From NCBI GenBank assembly GCA_009777335.1, contig WRMC01000004.1, positions 1 to 64,000 of the forward strand: DNA of 64,000 nucleotides, given 5' to 3'. Below the pieces are notes generated by a model that had not been told where the DNA came from, did no database searches, and was given only the letters and a program-made list of their open reading frames with translations. This DNA is from Treponema sp. (GTDB taxonomy: Bacteria; Spirochaetota; Spirochaetia; Treponematales; Breznakiellaceae). This document shows, piece by piece, positions 49,744-59,225 of the stretch (position 1 is its first letter; each line of letters starts with the position of its first letter). The position numbers and the translations under genes are program-made.

Positions 49744-50915
49744 TGGCCCGGGAATACCGCTTAACCGAGGGAAGGGAACTCCAAAAGGCCCTCCTGGTCA
49801 TGGACCTCCAGTGGTTTGCCGCCGAAGACGAAGGCCGCACCCACGAACCCACGGAAGTTACCTACCGCAAGGCCAGGGAAGAGGGGAGGGTCTCCAAGAG
49901 CCAGGAACTCATCGCCGCCCTGGGGCTCCTCTTGCCGGCCATCGTGCTCATTTTCCTGGCCCCCCTGATGCTCAGGACCTGTGCCGAGATGCTTAGGTTC
50001 TTCCTCTCCCGGGTCACCGAGCTGGACCCTCTTACAGACCGGCTGACGGCCCTCTACTTTTTTAACTATTACGTACGCCTGGCCCTGCCCATCCTTATCG
50101 TGGCCATTGCGGCGGGGCTCTTTTCCAACATTGTACAGGTGGGCTTTATGTTTACCACCAAGCCCCTGGAGCCGGATTTTACCAAGGTCCTGCCCCGCTT
50201 TGGCCGTTACTTCCAGCGGACCATGTTTTCCATGGAGGCCATGTTTAACTTTTCCAAGTCCATTTTTAAGATGATCCTCATCGGGGTGGTGGCCTTTTTT
50301 ACGATCAGATCCCGGTTCCACGAGCTGGTTAACCTCCAGACCGCCGGCCTCTGGGAGGGGATCACCCTTATTGCCACCCTGGCGGCCCAGCTGCTGGTGA
50401 CTGTGGCGGTCCTGCTCTTGGTCCTCTCGGTGCCCGACATCTTCTTCCAGCGCTGGCAGTTCAGGCAGTCCCTCAAGATGACCCGGGAAGCGGCCAAGGA
50501 AGAAATTAAACAGGATGAAGGGGATATTGAGATGCGCCGCCGCTTAAGGGGCCGCTACCGGGATCTCCTCTCGGCGGGACAGCTTCAGGCGGTCCCCCAG
50601 GCCGATGTGGTGATCACCAATCCGACCCATTATTCGGTGGCCCTGGAATACAATGTGGAAAAGATGGACGCCCCCACGGTGGTCGCCAAGGGGGAGGACG
50701 ACCTGGCCTTACGGATCCGGGAAATCGCCCGGGAGAACAATGTCCCCGTTGTCGCCCACCCCCCTCTTACCCGGACCCTCTATGCAGAAACCGAGGTGGG
50801 GGATCAGATTCCCATCCGGTACTGGAATGTGGTGGCCCTGGTGGTGGGCCGCTTCTTTAGCTTTGAGCAAAAACAGGAAAAGGCCCGAAGAGGAACCGCC
50901 CGGATGGGGGCCTAA
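49740..50915 (+). CDS. flhB: Flagellar export switch protein FlhB
   Basis: The protein has 391 residues. An N-terminal cytoplasmic part with AAEDEGRTHEPTEVTYRKAREEGRVSKSQEL precedes four TM helices (about 60-240). The cytoplasmic domain contains the autocleavage site NPTH at residues 294-297 (VVITNPTHYSVAL). Cleavage there switches export from hook to filament proteins together with FliK. The site is intact, so normal switching is expected. The gene starts within the fliR stop. Confidence 0.97.
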   Translation: MMAREYRLTEGRELQKALLVMDLQWFAAEDEGRTHEPTEVTYRKAREEGRVSKSQELIAALGLLLPAIVLIFLAPLMLRTCAEMLRFFLSRVTELDPLTDRLTALYFFNYYVRLALPILIVAIAAGLFSNIVQVGFMFTTKPLEPDFTKVLPRFGRYFQRTMFSMEAMFNFSKSIFKMILIGVVAFFTIRSRFHELVNLQTAGLWEGITLIATLAAQLLVTVAVLLLVLSVPDIFFQRWQFRQSLKMTREAAKEEIKQDEGDIEMRRRLRGRYRDLLSAGQLQAVPQADVVITNPTHYSVALEYNVEKMDAPTVVAKGEDDLALRIREIARENNVPVVAHPPLTRTLYAETEVGDQIPIRYWNVVALVVGRFFSFEQKQEKARRGTARMGA

Positions 50916-50936
50916 TGAGCAAAAAGGAAGAATACG

Positions 50937-53093
50937 ATGGCTGATGCAGTAGGACAAACAGTAGAAGGGGCCGTACCCAGCGGGGCTATAGGCTTAAACC
51001 ATCTTCTCTTTCAGGATTCCAGGCGCAACCTCATTGCCCTGGCGGTGGTGGTATGCATAGGAATGTTTGTCGTCCCCCTGCCCACGGTGCTTTTGGATGT
51101 CCTTATTTCTTTCAACCTGATCCTTTCCCTCCTGGTCCTCCTTATCGTCCTTTACAATAAGAAGCCCACGGATTTTAGCCTCTTTCCCACGGTCCTTCTG
51201 GTGCTGACGGTCTTTTCTCTGGTCTTAAACGTCTCTTCCACCCGCTTGATTCTTACCCAGGGGGCCCGCTTTGACGGCCGGATGATCCAGGCCTTTTCAA
51301 GCTTCGTCGTGGGCTCCGCAGGGAACGAGGGCCTGGTGGTGGGCTTTATCATCTTCGTCATCATCATCGCCGTCCAAGTCCTGGTTATCACCAAGGGGGC
51401 CACCAGGGTCTCGGAAGTGGCGGCCCGGTTTACCCTGGACAGCCTGCCGGGCAAGCAGATGGCCATAGATGCGGAGTATAGCTCCGGGGCCATAGACCAG
51501 AAAGAAGCTACTCTGCGAAAGGAACTCTTACAGAGGGAATCGGACTTTTACGGAGCCATGGATGGTGCCAGTAAGTTCATCTCCGGGAACGTAAAGGTAG
51601 GAATTTTCATCATCGTCATCAATGTCATAGGGGGGGTCATCATCGGGGCTTCCATCCATGGGGAACCCATAGTGACCGCCCTGGGCACCTACTTCCGCTT
51701 TACCATAGGGGATGGACTGGTCTCCCAGCTTCCAGCCCTTTTAATTTCCACCGCCATGGGTATCGTAGTTACCCGGGCCGCCGCCACCGGGGACCTGGGC
51801 GAGCAGGTTTCCATGCAGTTCTCCAGGGATGCCAAGGTCTACTGGATAGGTGCGGTGGTGCTCTTTGCCCTGGGCTGGCTTCCGGGCTTTCCCAAGTATG
51901 TCCTTTTCCCCATGGCCATCTTTTTCGGCTTCTATGCCTTTCAGATAGGGCAGAAGCAAAAGAAAGAAGAAACCTTTAATGAGATGATGGCCAAGACCAG
52001 CGAAGCCCGCAAACCCCGGGACGAAAAATCCGATATACCCCAGATGGAGCCGCCGGATCACCTGTCCCTGGAACTGGGCTTTGGGCTCATCCCCCTGGTG
52101 GACAAGGACAAGGGGGCCGAGCTTCTGGAACGCATGCAGGGCATGCGCCGCCAGATCGCCCTGGACATGGGGATCGTCATTCCCAAGATCCGGATTATCG
52201 ACAACATGCTCCTCAATTCTTCGGAGTATTGTTTTAAGATCCGGGGGGTAGATGTGGGGAAGAGCACCATACGGGTGGGCTATTACCTCTGTATTAACCC
52301 CGGCACGGTAAAGGATGAACTGGCGGGAGAAAAAACCAAGGACCCCGCCTTTGGGCTTCCGGCCATCTGGATCGAAGAGAGCATGAGGGACGAGGCGGAA
52401 CGTTCAGGCTATACGGTCGTAGACCCCCCCTCCATCATTGCCACCCACCTGACCGAAATTATTAAACGCCATGCGGCGGATCTCCTGGGCCGCCAGGAAA
52501 CCCAAACCATCATAGACGGGATCAGAAGGGATTACCCCGCGGTGGTAGACGAGGTCCTGATGGGCCGTGACGGCAAGGGTCTTACCCTGGGGAGCATACA
52601 GAAGGTGCTCCAGGGCCTCTTAAAAGAGCAGGTCTCCATACGAAACATGGTTTCTATCCTGGAAAGTATTGCCGATTTTGCTCCCCTTACCACCGATACC
52701 CGCTTTCTTATCGAGAAGGCCCGGCAGGCTCTGGCAAGTCAGCTTTGCCATCAGTATGCCGACGAAGAGAGGGTTCTCCATGTACTTACCCTGGACCCCT
52801 CATTGGAGCAGAAGATCGTCGACTCCAAGGCCCAGGATAGTTCGGGGGACATTTTCTCGGCCCTGGAGCCGGCCCTGCATAGCGCCTGGATTAAGACCCT
52901 CAGCCGCTCGGTCCGGGCCATCCACGATCAGGGCTTCTTTCCCCTTATATTGTGTTCCTTCCAGGCCAGGTACCTGGTTAAGACCGCCCTGGTCCGGGAG
53001 CTTCCGGAAGTGGCGGTCCTTTCGGTGGCCGAGATAGCCCAGGACTATACGGTTGAGTCGGTGGGGATAATCAGATTAGAGCAGGAGCAGTAA
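50937..53093 (+). CDS. flhA: Flagellar export gate protein FlhA
   Basis: The protein has 718 residues. Eight TM helices lie in the first 350 residues (PLPTVLLDVLISFNLILSLLVLLIVLY; FDGRMIQAFSSFVVG). The conserved FHIPEP region reads ARFTLDSLPGKQMAIDAEYSSGAIDQKEA (about 163-191). The large cytoplasmic domain (about 370-718) contains LELGFGLIPLVDKDKGAELLERM and binds export chaperones. SD GGAAGAA is before the ATG, and flhF follows after 6 bases. Confidence 0.97.
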   Translation: MADAVGQTVEGAVPSGAIGLNHLLFQDSRRNLIALAVVVCIGMFVVPLPTVLLDVLISFNLILSLLVLLIVLYNKKPTDFSLFPTVLLVLTVFSLVLNVSSTRLILTQGARFDGRMIQAFSSFVVGSAGNEGLVVGFIIFVIIIAVQVLVITKGATRVSEVAARFTLDSLPGKQMAIDAEYSSGAIDQKEATLRKELLQRESDFYGAMDGASKFISGNVKVGIFIIVINVIGGVIIGASIHGEPIVTALGTYFRFTIGDGLVSQLPALLISTAMGIVVTRAAATGDLGEQVSMQFSRDAKVYWIGAVVLFALGWLPGFPKYVLFPMAIFFGFYAFQIGQKQKKEETFNEMMAKTSEARKPRDEKSDIPQMEPPDHLSLELGFGLIPLVDKDKGAELLERMQGMRRQIALDMGIVIPKIRIIDNMLLNSSEYCFKIRGVDVGKSTIRVGYYLCINPGTVKDELAGEKTKDPAFGLPAIWIEESMRDEAERSGYTVVDPPSIIATHLTEIIKRHAADLLGRQETQTIIDGIRRDYPAVVDEVLMGRDGKGLTLGSIQKVLQGLLKEQVSIRNMVSILESIADFAPLTTDTRFLIEKARQALASQLCHQYADEERVLHVLTLDPSLEQKIVDSKAQDSSGDIFSALEPALHSAWIKTLSRSVRAIHDQGFFPLILCSFQARYLVKTALVRELPEVAVLSVAEIAQDYTVESVGIIRLEQEQ

Positions 53094-53099
53094 AAACAT

Positions 53100-54395
53100 A
53101 TGCAGCAGTATTTTATTGAACAAGCCCCTACTTATGATGAAGCAGAACGGAAGGCCCGGGCCAAGTACGGCGAAAGGCTGACCATCCTCATGCACGAGAC
53201 CGTGAAGATCCCCGGGGGCTTTTTAAACCTCTTTTCCCGGGAGGGGGTCAAAATCGCCGGGATCATCCCCAAGCTGGGTAAGGGGGTACAAGCCCGGGAA
53301 CCTGGGGCCCGGGAGCCTTCGATCCGGGAATTTATCCCCTCCCAGGAACCATCTCAGCCCAGGGAGCATAGGGTCGCCCGGGAGCCCCTGGGCTTTGTGG
53401 AAGAAAAGGAGCGGATCCTGGCCATGGCCAAGGCGGGCAAGGATAATGCCATAAAGGAAGTTCTGGCGGAAGTTAAGACCATCAAGGAAAAGCTGGAAAC
53501 CCAGGGTCTGGCTAGCTCCCGGGAAGAACATCCCACCTTGAACCGCATTGACGATGTGCTGATCCTTAACGATTTTCCTCCCTCCTACCGCAAGACCCTT
53601 CTGGACCGGATCCGAAAAGAGATCTCGTTGGATGGACTAGAGGATTACAATGCGGTTCAGGACAGGGTCCTGGAATGGATAGGCGAGAGCATCAGGATCC
53701 ACGACAGTGCCGCCTTTAAGATACGGCCCCGGGTCATGGTCCTGGTGGGGCCCACGGGGGTGGGAAAAACCACCACCATCGCCAAACTGGCAGCCAACTT
53801 TGGCATAGATGACATGGGCCACCACAAGCGCCGGATTATCATGGTCACCATAGATGCCTATAGAATTGGGGCCAGACAGCAGCTCGAGACCTATAGCTCT
53901 GTCATGGAGTTCCCCTGTTACGCCGTGGGGGACTATGATGAATTAAAAAAACTTATGGCCATGAATGCCGAGGGGACCGACCTCTTTCTTATCGACACCA
54001 TAGGGAAAAATCCCCGGGACATGGTTCAACTGGGGGAGATGAAGCAGCTCCTCGATGCCGCAGGAAGCCAGGCGGAAATTCATCTGGCCCTTTCGGCCTC
54101 TACCAAGGCCAGTGATTTGACCGAAATACTGCGCCACTTTGAATGTTTTAATTACCGTTCGGTCATCGTGACCAAGCTGGATGAAACCATCAGGACCGGC
54201 AATATCATCGGGGCCCTTGCAGAAAAGGGCAAGGCGGTTTCTTATATAACCAACGGGCAAAAAGTTCCTACGGACATACAGAGGGCCCAGGTTATTCAAT
54301 TTCTGATCAACCTGGAGGGTTTCCGGGTGAACAGGATTAAACTGGAAGATCGTTTCCCCCCTACGGGGAATGAACACATGCAGAAATGGAGCTAA
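53100..54395 (+). CDS. flhF: SRP-type GTPase FlhF
   Basis: The protein has 431 residues. The B-domain (1-130) is basic and Pro/Glu-rich with repeats of REP (residues about 62-100). The N domain follows, then the G domain with P-loop VGPTGVGKTTTIAKLA (about 216-231), switch DAYRIGARQQLETYS, LIDTIGKNPRD and VTKLDETIRTG. The usual DTAGR reads DTIGKN here, a noteworthy variation of the G3 motif. FlhF sets flagellar number and position with FlhG, which follows after 9 bases. Confidence 0.95.
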   Translation: MQQYFIEQAPTYDEAERKARAKYGERLTILMHETVKIPGGFLNLFSREGVKIAGIIPKLGKGVQAREPGAREPSIREFIPSQEPSQPREHRVAREPLGFVEEKERILAMAKAGKDNAIKEVLAEVKTIKEKLETQGLASSREEHPTLNRIDDVLILNDFPPSYRKTLLDRIRKEISLDGLEDYNAVQDRVLEWIGESIRIHDSAAFKIRPRVMVLVGPTGVGKTTTIAKLAANFGIDDMGHHKRRIIMVTIDAYRIGARQQLETYSSVMEFPCYAVGDYDELKKLMAMNAEGTDLFLIDTIGKNPRDMVQLGEMKQLLDAAGSQAEIHLALSASTKASDLTEILRHFECFNYRSVIVTKLDETIRTGNIIGALAEKGKAVSYITNGQKVPTDIQRAQVIQFLINLEGFRVNRIKLEDRFPPTGNEHMQKWS

Positions 54396-54404
54396 GGAAG
54401 AGCT

Positions 54405-55346
54405 ATGGAAGATCAGGCAGAAAAACTTCGTGAGATCATGCGTCAAAAATCTGGTGTCCGCCCCGATGGTTCCCCCCTGGAAGAACAGGGCAGGGATGAG
54501 CCAAAATCAGCCACAGTAATTCCCTTTGCCAAGAAGGAACATAAACCCCGGATTATCACCATCTCGAGCGGAAAGGGCGGGGTAGGGAAGACCAATATTT
54601 CGGTAAACATGGCCCTGGGCTATGCCCGGCTGGGGAAGAAGGTGGTGGTCATGGATGCCGACCTGGGGCTGGCCAATGTAAACATCATGCTCAACATGAT
54701 TCCCAAATATAACCTCCATGACATGATCCGCAAGAAAAAAACCATGAAAGAGATCATGGTAGAAACCGACTACGGTATTTCCATAGTGGCCGGAGCTTCG
54801 GGGTTTTCGAAGGTGGCCAACCTAAGCGACGAAGAGCGGCACCTTTTTATTGAGGAACTGGATACCCTCTCTTTCGCAGATATTATTATCATAGACACCA
54901 GTGCGGGGGTTTCCAGCAATGTTCTCGATTTTATTGCCGCCGCCGATGATGTGGTCATTATCACCACCCCCGAGCCCACGGCCATTACCGATGCCTACGG
55001 CATCATCAAGATAATTGCCACCGAATACGACAACCTGGATACGGAGCTTAAGCTGGTGGTAAACCGGGCCAAGAGTGCCGTAGATGCCAAGAAGGTGGCG
55101 GACCGGATGACCCATATCGTGGGTCAGTTTTTAAACCTCAAGGTAGATTACCTGGGCTTTATCTACGAAGATCCGGTGGTGTCCCAGGCGGTCCTCAGGC
55201 AGAAACCCTTCATGTCCATAGACCCCCGTTGTAAGGCAAGTATCTGCATGCAGCACATCGTGGGCAAAATGGACAAGGGGGAATTTAAGGGTTCCGGGGG
55301 TTTTAGTTCCATGTTTAAAAGGATCTTCAATAGAAACCAGGGGTAA
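54405..55346 (+). CDS. flhG: MinD-like ATPase FlhG (FleN/YlxH)
   Basis: The protein has 313 residues. A short N-terminal activator-type peptide (EDQAEKLREIMRQKS) that can stimulate FlhF is at 2-16. The deviant Walker A SSGKGGVGKTNISVNMAL is near 54-71. Switch I VVVMDADLGLANVNIML and switch II DIIIIDTSAGVSSNVLDFI are present. The terminal FKGSGGFSSMFKRIFNR is a likely amphipathic membrane-targeting helix. It limits flagellar number by acting on FlhF. Confidence 0.95.
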   Translation: MEDQAEKLREIMRQKSGVRPDGSPLEEQGRDEPKSATVIPFAKKEHKPRIITISSGKGGVGKTNISVNMALGYARLGKKVVVMDADLGLANVNIMLNMIPKYNLHDMIRKKKTMKEIMVETDYGISIVAGASGFSKVANLSDEERHLFIEELDTLSFADIIIIDTSAGVSSNVLDFIAAADDVVIITTPEPTAITDAYGIIKIIATEYDNLDTELKLVVNRAKSAVDAKKVADRMTHIVGQFLNLKVDYLGFIYEDPVVSQAVLRQKPFMSIDPRCKASICMQHIVGKMDKGEFKGSGGFSSMFKRIFNRNQG

Positions 55347-55349
55347 GTG

Positions 55350-56132
55350 ATGGATTATCGAATAAACGGCATTATCGCCGGCATTGCCTTTATCATCTCC
55401 CTTCTTATAGGCTTTATAAGCCGGGCCGCCCCGCCGGCCCTCCTGGTTCGCCCCCTCATTTTTGCGGTCCTTTCATTTTTCGCCACCAGCCTTATTAATT
55501 ATCTGGTAAGCACCTTTCTGCCCGAGCTTTTAGAAGGGGGCCAGGAGGAGGTAGACCCTGGAGTCTTTGCGGGCTCCAGGATAGATATAATGGAAGGAGA
55601 AGGATCAGGACTAAGCCCCAATTTTGGCCCCGCCCGGGCTTCCATGCCCTCCTTTATGAGTTCCCTGGCCTATGACTCGGATAAAAGGGTCGAGGATATC
55701 GCAGATTTAAAGAGCCGAAATGACCTTTACTCCATGCAGGCCGAGCCGGCAAGGGAAGACCTGGAAAGGCCCCAGGCTCCTGTGGGTATGGATCAGAATG
55801 AAGAAGAAGGGTATACTGAAACGGGGGAGACTCAGGTTTTTTCTCCGGAGCCCTCCAGTGCCCCGCTTTCCATGCCCGAAAGGCCCCTGGAAGCAGGAAT
55901 TGGCGGCGGCTCTTCGTCTTTGGATGAGGTGCTCCCTGATTTGGACAGTATGGCAGGGGCCTTTAGACAGACCTCTTCGGAGGAAGAGCCGGAAACCAAT
56001 GATTTTGTGGTTCCATCTCCGGCCAGGAAGAGTACATCGAGCAGAGATACCCCTGCCTGGGCAGCGGAACTCAATGCAAAAGATATGGCCATGGGGCTGC
56101 AGACAGTACTAAGCAGAGAAAAAGAGGGATAA
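55350..56132 (+). CDS. Uncharacterised flagellar-operon membrane protein
   Basis: The family was not recognised. The protein has about 260 residues from ATG 55350 (GTG 55347 adjoins the flhG stop). Two hydrophobic helices (about 6-24 and 33-57) form a hairpin with a tiny loop. A long, acidic, Ser/Pro/Glu-rich cytoplasmic tail (60-260) with no clear fold follows, ending DTPAWAAELNAKDMAMGLQTVLSREKEG, a probable conserved helix. Its place between flhG and fliA suggests a motility or placement role. A gene in the same position is found in other treponemes, from general knowledge of the operon. Confidence 0.8.
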   Translation: MDYRINGIIAGIAFIISLLIGFISRAAPPALLVRPLIFAVLSFFATSLINYLVSTFLPELLEGGQEEVDPGVFAGSRIDIMEGEGSGLSPNFGPARASMPSFMSSLAYDSDKRVEDIADLKSRNDLYSMQAEPAREDLERPQAPVGMDQNEEEGYTETGETQVFSPEPSSAPLSMPERPLEAGIGGGSSSLDEVLPDLDSMAGAFRQTSSEEEPETNDFVVPSPARKSTSSRDTPAWAAELNAKDMAMGLQTVLSREKEG

Positions 56133-56135
56133 AAT

Positions 56136-56945
56136 ATGGGGAAGGCCCCCGGGAATCCGGAAGTTTATGCAATGGACCAGGATAAAGAGGACGCACTCTG
56201 GATCAAGTACCGCAAAACCCGGGATCCGCAGATCCGTGAAACATTTATAAAGCAATATGCTCCCCTGGTAAAATACGTGGCCGGAAAAGTCGCGGTAGGG
56301 ATGCCCAATAATGTGGAGTTTGACGATCTGGTCGGCTTTGGGGTCTTTGGCCTCCTGGACGCCATCGACAAATTCGATCCCGAAAAAAATGTTAAGTTTA
56401 AGACCTATGCGGTAACCCGGATCCGGGGGGCCATCTTTGATGAACTCCGTTCCATAGACTGGGTTCCCCGGTCGGTACGGCAGAAGACCCGGGAAGTAGA
56501 AGATGCCATAGGCACCCTGGAAGCCCGATTGGGAAGGACCGCCACGGATCAGGAAGTGGCCACCGCCCTGGGTCTCAGTCAGGGTGAATACCTAAAGACC
56601 CTGCAGAAAATTTCCGGTACCTCGATATTATCTATTAATGAGGTGTGGTACTCGGGGGACGAAAACGACAAGGTCTCCATAGGGGACAGCATAGAATCCC
56701 CCGCCAGCCTTAACCCCGAAGTTATAGCCGAGCGGGACGAGATCCGCAGGGTTATAGTAGAAGCCATTGATGAACTCCCCGATAAAGAAAAAAAGATCCT
56801 TGTCCTTTATTATTTCGAAGACCTTACCTTAAAGGAGATAGGCCAAGTCCTGGATGTGACAGAATCCAGGGTTTCGCAGCTTCATACCAAGGCCATTATG
56901 CGGCTTCGGTTTAAGCTAAGAAACGGACCCAAGGGGATTATGTAA
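56136..56945 (+). CDS. fliA: Flagellar sigma factor sigma28 (FliA/WhiG/SigD)
   Basis: The protein has 269 residues. Region 2 contains [84 protein letters not shown] (about 36-118). Region 3 is about 125-195 and region 4 is [45 protein letters not shown] (about 213-257). The [18 protein letters not shown] sequence is diagnostic of this class. It directs late flagellar genes. An alternative start is the internal ATG at residue 13. It follows the membrane-protein gene by 3 bases. Confidence 0.96.
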   Translation: MGKAPGNPEVYAMDQDKEDALWIKYRKTRDPQIRETFIKQYAPLVKYVAGKVAVGMPNNVEFDDLVGFGVFGLLDAIDKFDPEKNVKFKTYAVTRIRGAIFDELRSIDWVPRSVRQKTREVEDAIGTLEARLGRTATDQEVATALGLSQGEYLKTLQKISGTSILSINEVWYSGDENDKVSIGDSIESPASLNPEVIAERDEIRRVIVEAIDELPDKEKKILVLYYFEDLTLKEIGQVLDVTESRVSQLHTKAIMRLRFKLRNGPKGIM

Positions 56946-56947
56946 GC

Positions 56948-58906
56948 ATGGTCGATTTTACCCAGCTACAGGAACTGGTAAAGGAGCGGCTCGAGCAGGA
57001 GCGGCGGGTACAGATAGTGACTGCTTCCGGGGGAACCCTCGAAGAAGCCGTAGCCGAAGCAGCCCTGCTTCTTGATATTCCCATACGAAAGTTGGAGTAC
57101 GAAATTACCGAAAGGGGTTTCCCCGGTTTTATGGGGGCCGGAAAAAAGAAATGGACCGTCCGGGCCTACGAACGGCTGGAATACATAAACGTAAAAAACG
57201 AAGAACGCTATACCGATGACGATGATTTTGAAGAAGAGGTCCGGGACGACGCCGACGGCGATGTCTTTATACGGCTGACACCGGACGGCATGTTTCTTAA
57301 AGCCATTCCTCCCCGGGGGAACGGTGTCCGGGCCTCTGCTGCCAGGGCCATAGGGCTTTTGGAAGACCGGCTCGTAGAAAATATAGACAAGGACCTGGTA
57401 GCTCAAGTAGTGCGGAATGCGGCGGGGGGATTCGTCCGCATCGGCGATTATGAACACAGGCCCATGAACGACAGCACCGTGGCGGTGGAAATCCTCGAAG
57501 AAGAGATGGTGGGCTGCATTATCGTTTCCCCCCCCGGTTATGGGGGTTGTGACTTTTCCGTCGAGACCTATATCACGATCCTAAAAAACAACCGGGTATA
57601 TTATGGCATCAACGAAGATTACCTTCGGGCCTTCGTGGAAAAACCGGTCTACAAGGAAAAGGTGGTGGTCGCCGAGGGCCTTAAACCCGCCCCGGGGGAC
57701 AATGCCTTTATTCAATATAATTTTGAAACCGATCAATCTAAATTGAAACTCCGGGAAGGCTCCAACGGCCGGATCGATTTTAAAGAAATAAACATCATAA
57801 AAAATGTGGTAGAAAAACAGCCCCTGGCTAAAAAGATCCCAGCCCAGCAGGGGGTCCTGGGAAGAACCGTCACGGGCAAGATGATCCCCACCCGGGATGG
57901 CCGGGATATTCCTCTGCCGGTGGGCAAGAATGTCCACGTAGGCGAAGACGGGGTTACCATCATCGCCGATATTTCCGGCCAGGTGGTTCTGGCGGGGGGC
58001 AAGATCAATGTGGAACCCATTTACACCGTTTCGGGGGATGTGAACTTAAAGACCGGAAATATCATCTTCCTTGGGACCGTCGTAATCAGCGGCAGCGTAG
58101 AGGACGGCTTTACCGTCAAGGCCACCGGCAACATCGAAGTAAACGGCACCGTAGGGAAGGCCGAGCTGGATGCAGAAGGGGATATCATCGTCCACCAGGG
58201 CATAACCGGCAAGGGGGCGGGGAAGATCCGGGCGGGAAGATCCATCTGGGCCCGGTTTATAGAAAACTCCTTTGTCGAATCGGGGAACATGGTCGTCGTT
58301 TCCGACGGGATCATTAATTCCCAGGTAGATGCCTTTAAGCGGATCATCTGCAAGGGCAAGAGAGCCCACATCGTGGGGGGCAGACTCCGGGCATCGGAAG
58401 AGATTAATGCCAAGATCCTGGGGAGCCCCACCAGCGGAACCGAAACGATCTGCGAGGTAGGGATAGACCCCGCCAGCAAGATGCAGCTCGAGACCCTCAT
58501 CGAAAAGAAGGGGGCCATGGAAAAGCAGCTTGAAGAAGTCCAGCTTAACCTCAACACCCTCATCAATATTAAAAGGCAAAGAAAGACTCTTTCGGAAGAA
58601 AAAGAGGCCAACATGGGGGAACTCATGGATAAAAGGCAGCTTCTCTTGCTGGAATTAAAAAAGAATATGGAAGAATCCCAGAAGATCCAGGAATTTCTTG
58701 CGGCCATTAAGGCCCGGGGCAGGGTCTCTGCCTCCTCCAAGGTCTACCCTGGGGTTAAGGTGATAATCCGGGACGTGGTCAACGAGGTCCGGACAGATTA
58801 TAAGGATGTCACCTTCTTGCTGGAGAATAACCTTATCAGGGTCTCCAAGTACGAAGAACCGGATGAAGATATAAGCAGGGGGCCCGATGGCTATACAGCC
58901 GATTGA
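56948..58906 (+). CDS. Jag_N-FapA (DUF342) fusion protein
   Basis: The protein has 652 residues. Residues about 1-75 match the Jag N-terminal domain (QIVTASGGTLEEAVAEAALLLDIPIRKLEYEITERGFPGFMGAGKKKWTVRAY). The rest matches the FapA/DUF342 family. It includes a right-handed beta-helix rich in Gly/Val repeats (about 355-500; SGDVNLKTGNIIFLGTVVISGSVEDGFTVKATGNIEVNGTV) and a C-terminal coiled coil (about 515-595). FapA proteins are linked to flagellar assembly or polar localisation in Vibrio. A position directly after fliA supports a motility role here. It overlaps the next gene by 20 bases. Confidence 0.88.
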   Translation: MVDFTQLQELVKERLEQERRVQIVTASGGTLEEAVAEAALLLDIPIRKLEYEITERGFPGFMGAGKKKWTVRAYERLEYINVKNEERYTDDDDFEEEVRDDADGDVFIRLTPDGMFLKAIPPRGNGVRASAARAIGLLEDRLVENIDKDLVAQVVRNAAGGFVRIGDYEHRPMNDSTVAVEILEEEMVGCIIVSPPGYGGCDFSVETYITILKNNRVYYGINEDYLRAFVEKPVYKEKVVVAEGLKPAPGDNAFIQYNFETDQSKLKLREGSNGRIDFKEINIIKNVVEKQPLAKKIPAQQGVLGRTVTGKMIPTRDGRDIPLPVGKNVHVGEDGVTIIADISGQVVLAGGKINVEPIYTVSGDVNLKTGNIIFLGTVVISGSVEDGFTVKATGNIEVNGTVGKAELDAEGDIIVHQGITGKGAGKIRAGRSIWARFIENSFVESGNMVVVSDGIINSQVDAFKRIICKGKRAHIVGGRLRASEEINAKILGSPTSGTETICEVGIDPASKMQLETLIEKKGAMEKQLEEVQLNLNTLINIKRQRKTLSEEKEANMGELMDKRQLLLLELKKNMEESQKIQEFLAAIKARGRVSASSKVYPGVKVIIRDVVNEVRTDYKDVTFLLENNLIRVSKYEEPDEDISRGPDGYTAD

Positions 58907-59222
58907 CCTGCAGGCCCTTTTTTCTCAGCTCCACCAGGTAGGGAAGACCCAGGCCATGGCCCGGGAGGGTCAGCAGATTCAAGAGAACCTCCAGGCCCAG
59001 CAGAGCCAGCGAAGGCTGGAAGAAAACATCCAGGCCGTCAACGAAGCCCAAAACATGGGGGACGAGGCAGAAAAGATAAAGGACGAAAACCGGGGCCGGA
59101 ATTCCATGGCCGGACAGGGGGGCCCCGGGAAAGAAGAAGAGGACCAGGAAGAGGAGAGGGCGCTGCACGTTGATGTAATCCGTGACCCTGCCCTGGGCCG
59201 AAACCTTGATATTTCCGGGTAG
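58887..59222 (+). CDS. Small charged helical protein of unknown function
   Basis: Not recognised. The protein has 111 residues, strongly hydrophilic and rich in Gln and Glu. A helix or coiled coil covers about 8-65 (MAREGQQIQENLQAQQSQRRLEENIQAVNEAQ), and the tail ends LHVDVIRDPALGRNLDISG. There is no signal peptide or TM segment. Its ATG lies within the 3' end of the FapA-like gene, with CAGGGGG just upstream, and it is followed after 3 bases by the next gene. It is probably translated as part of the flagellar operon. Confidence 0.75.
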   Translation: MAIQPIDLQALFSQLHQVGKTQAMAREGQQIQENLQAQQSQRRLEENIQAVNEAQNMGDEAEKIKDENRGRNSMAGQGGPGKEEEDQEEERALHVDVIRDPALGRNLDISG

Positions 59223-59225
59223 CTT

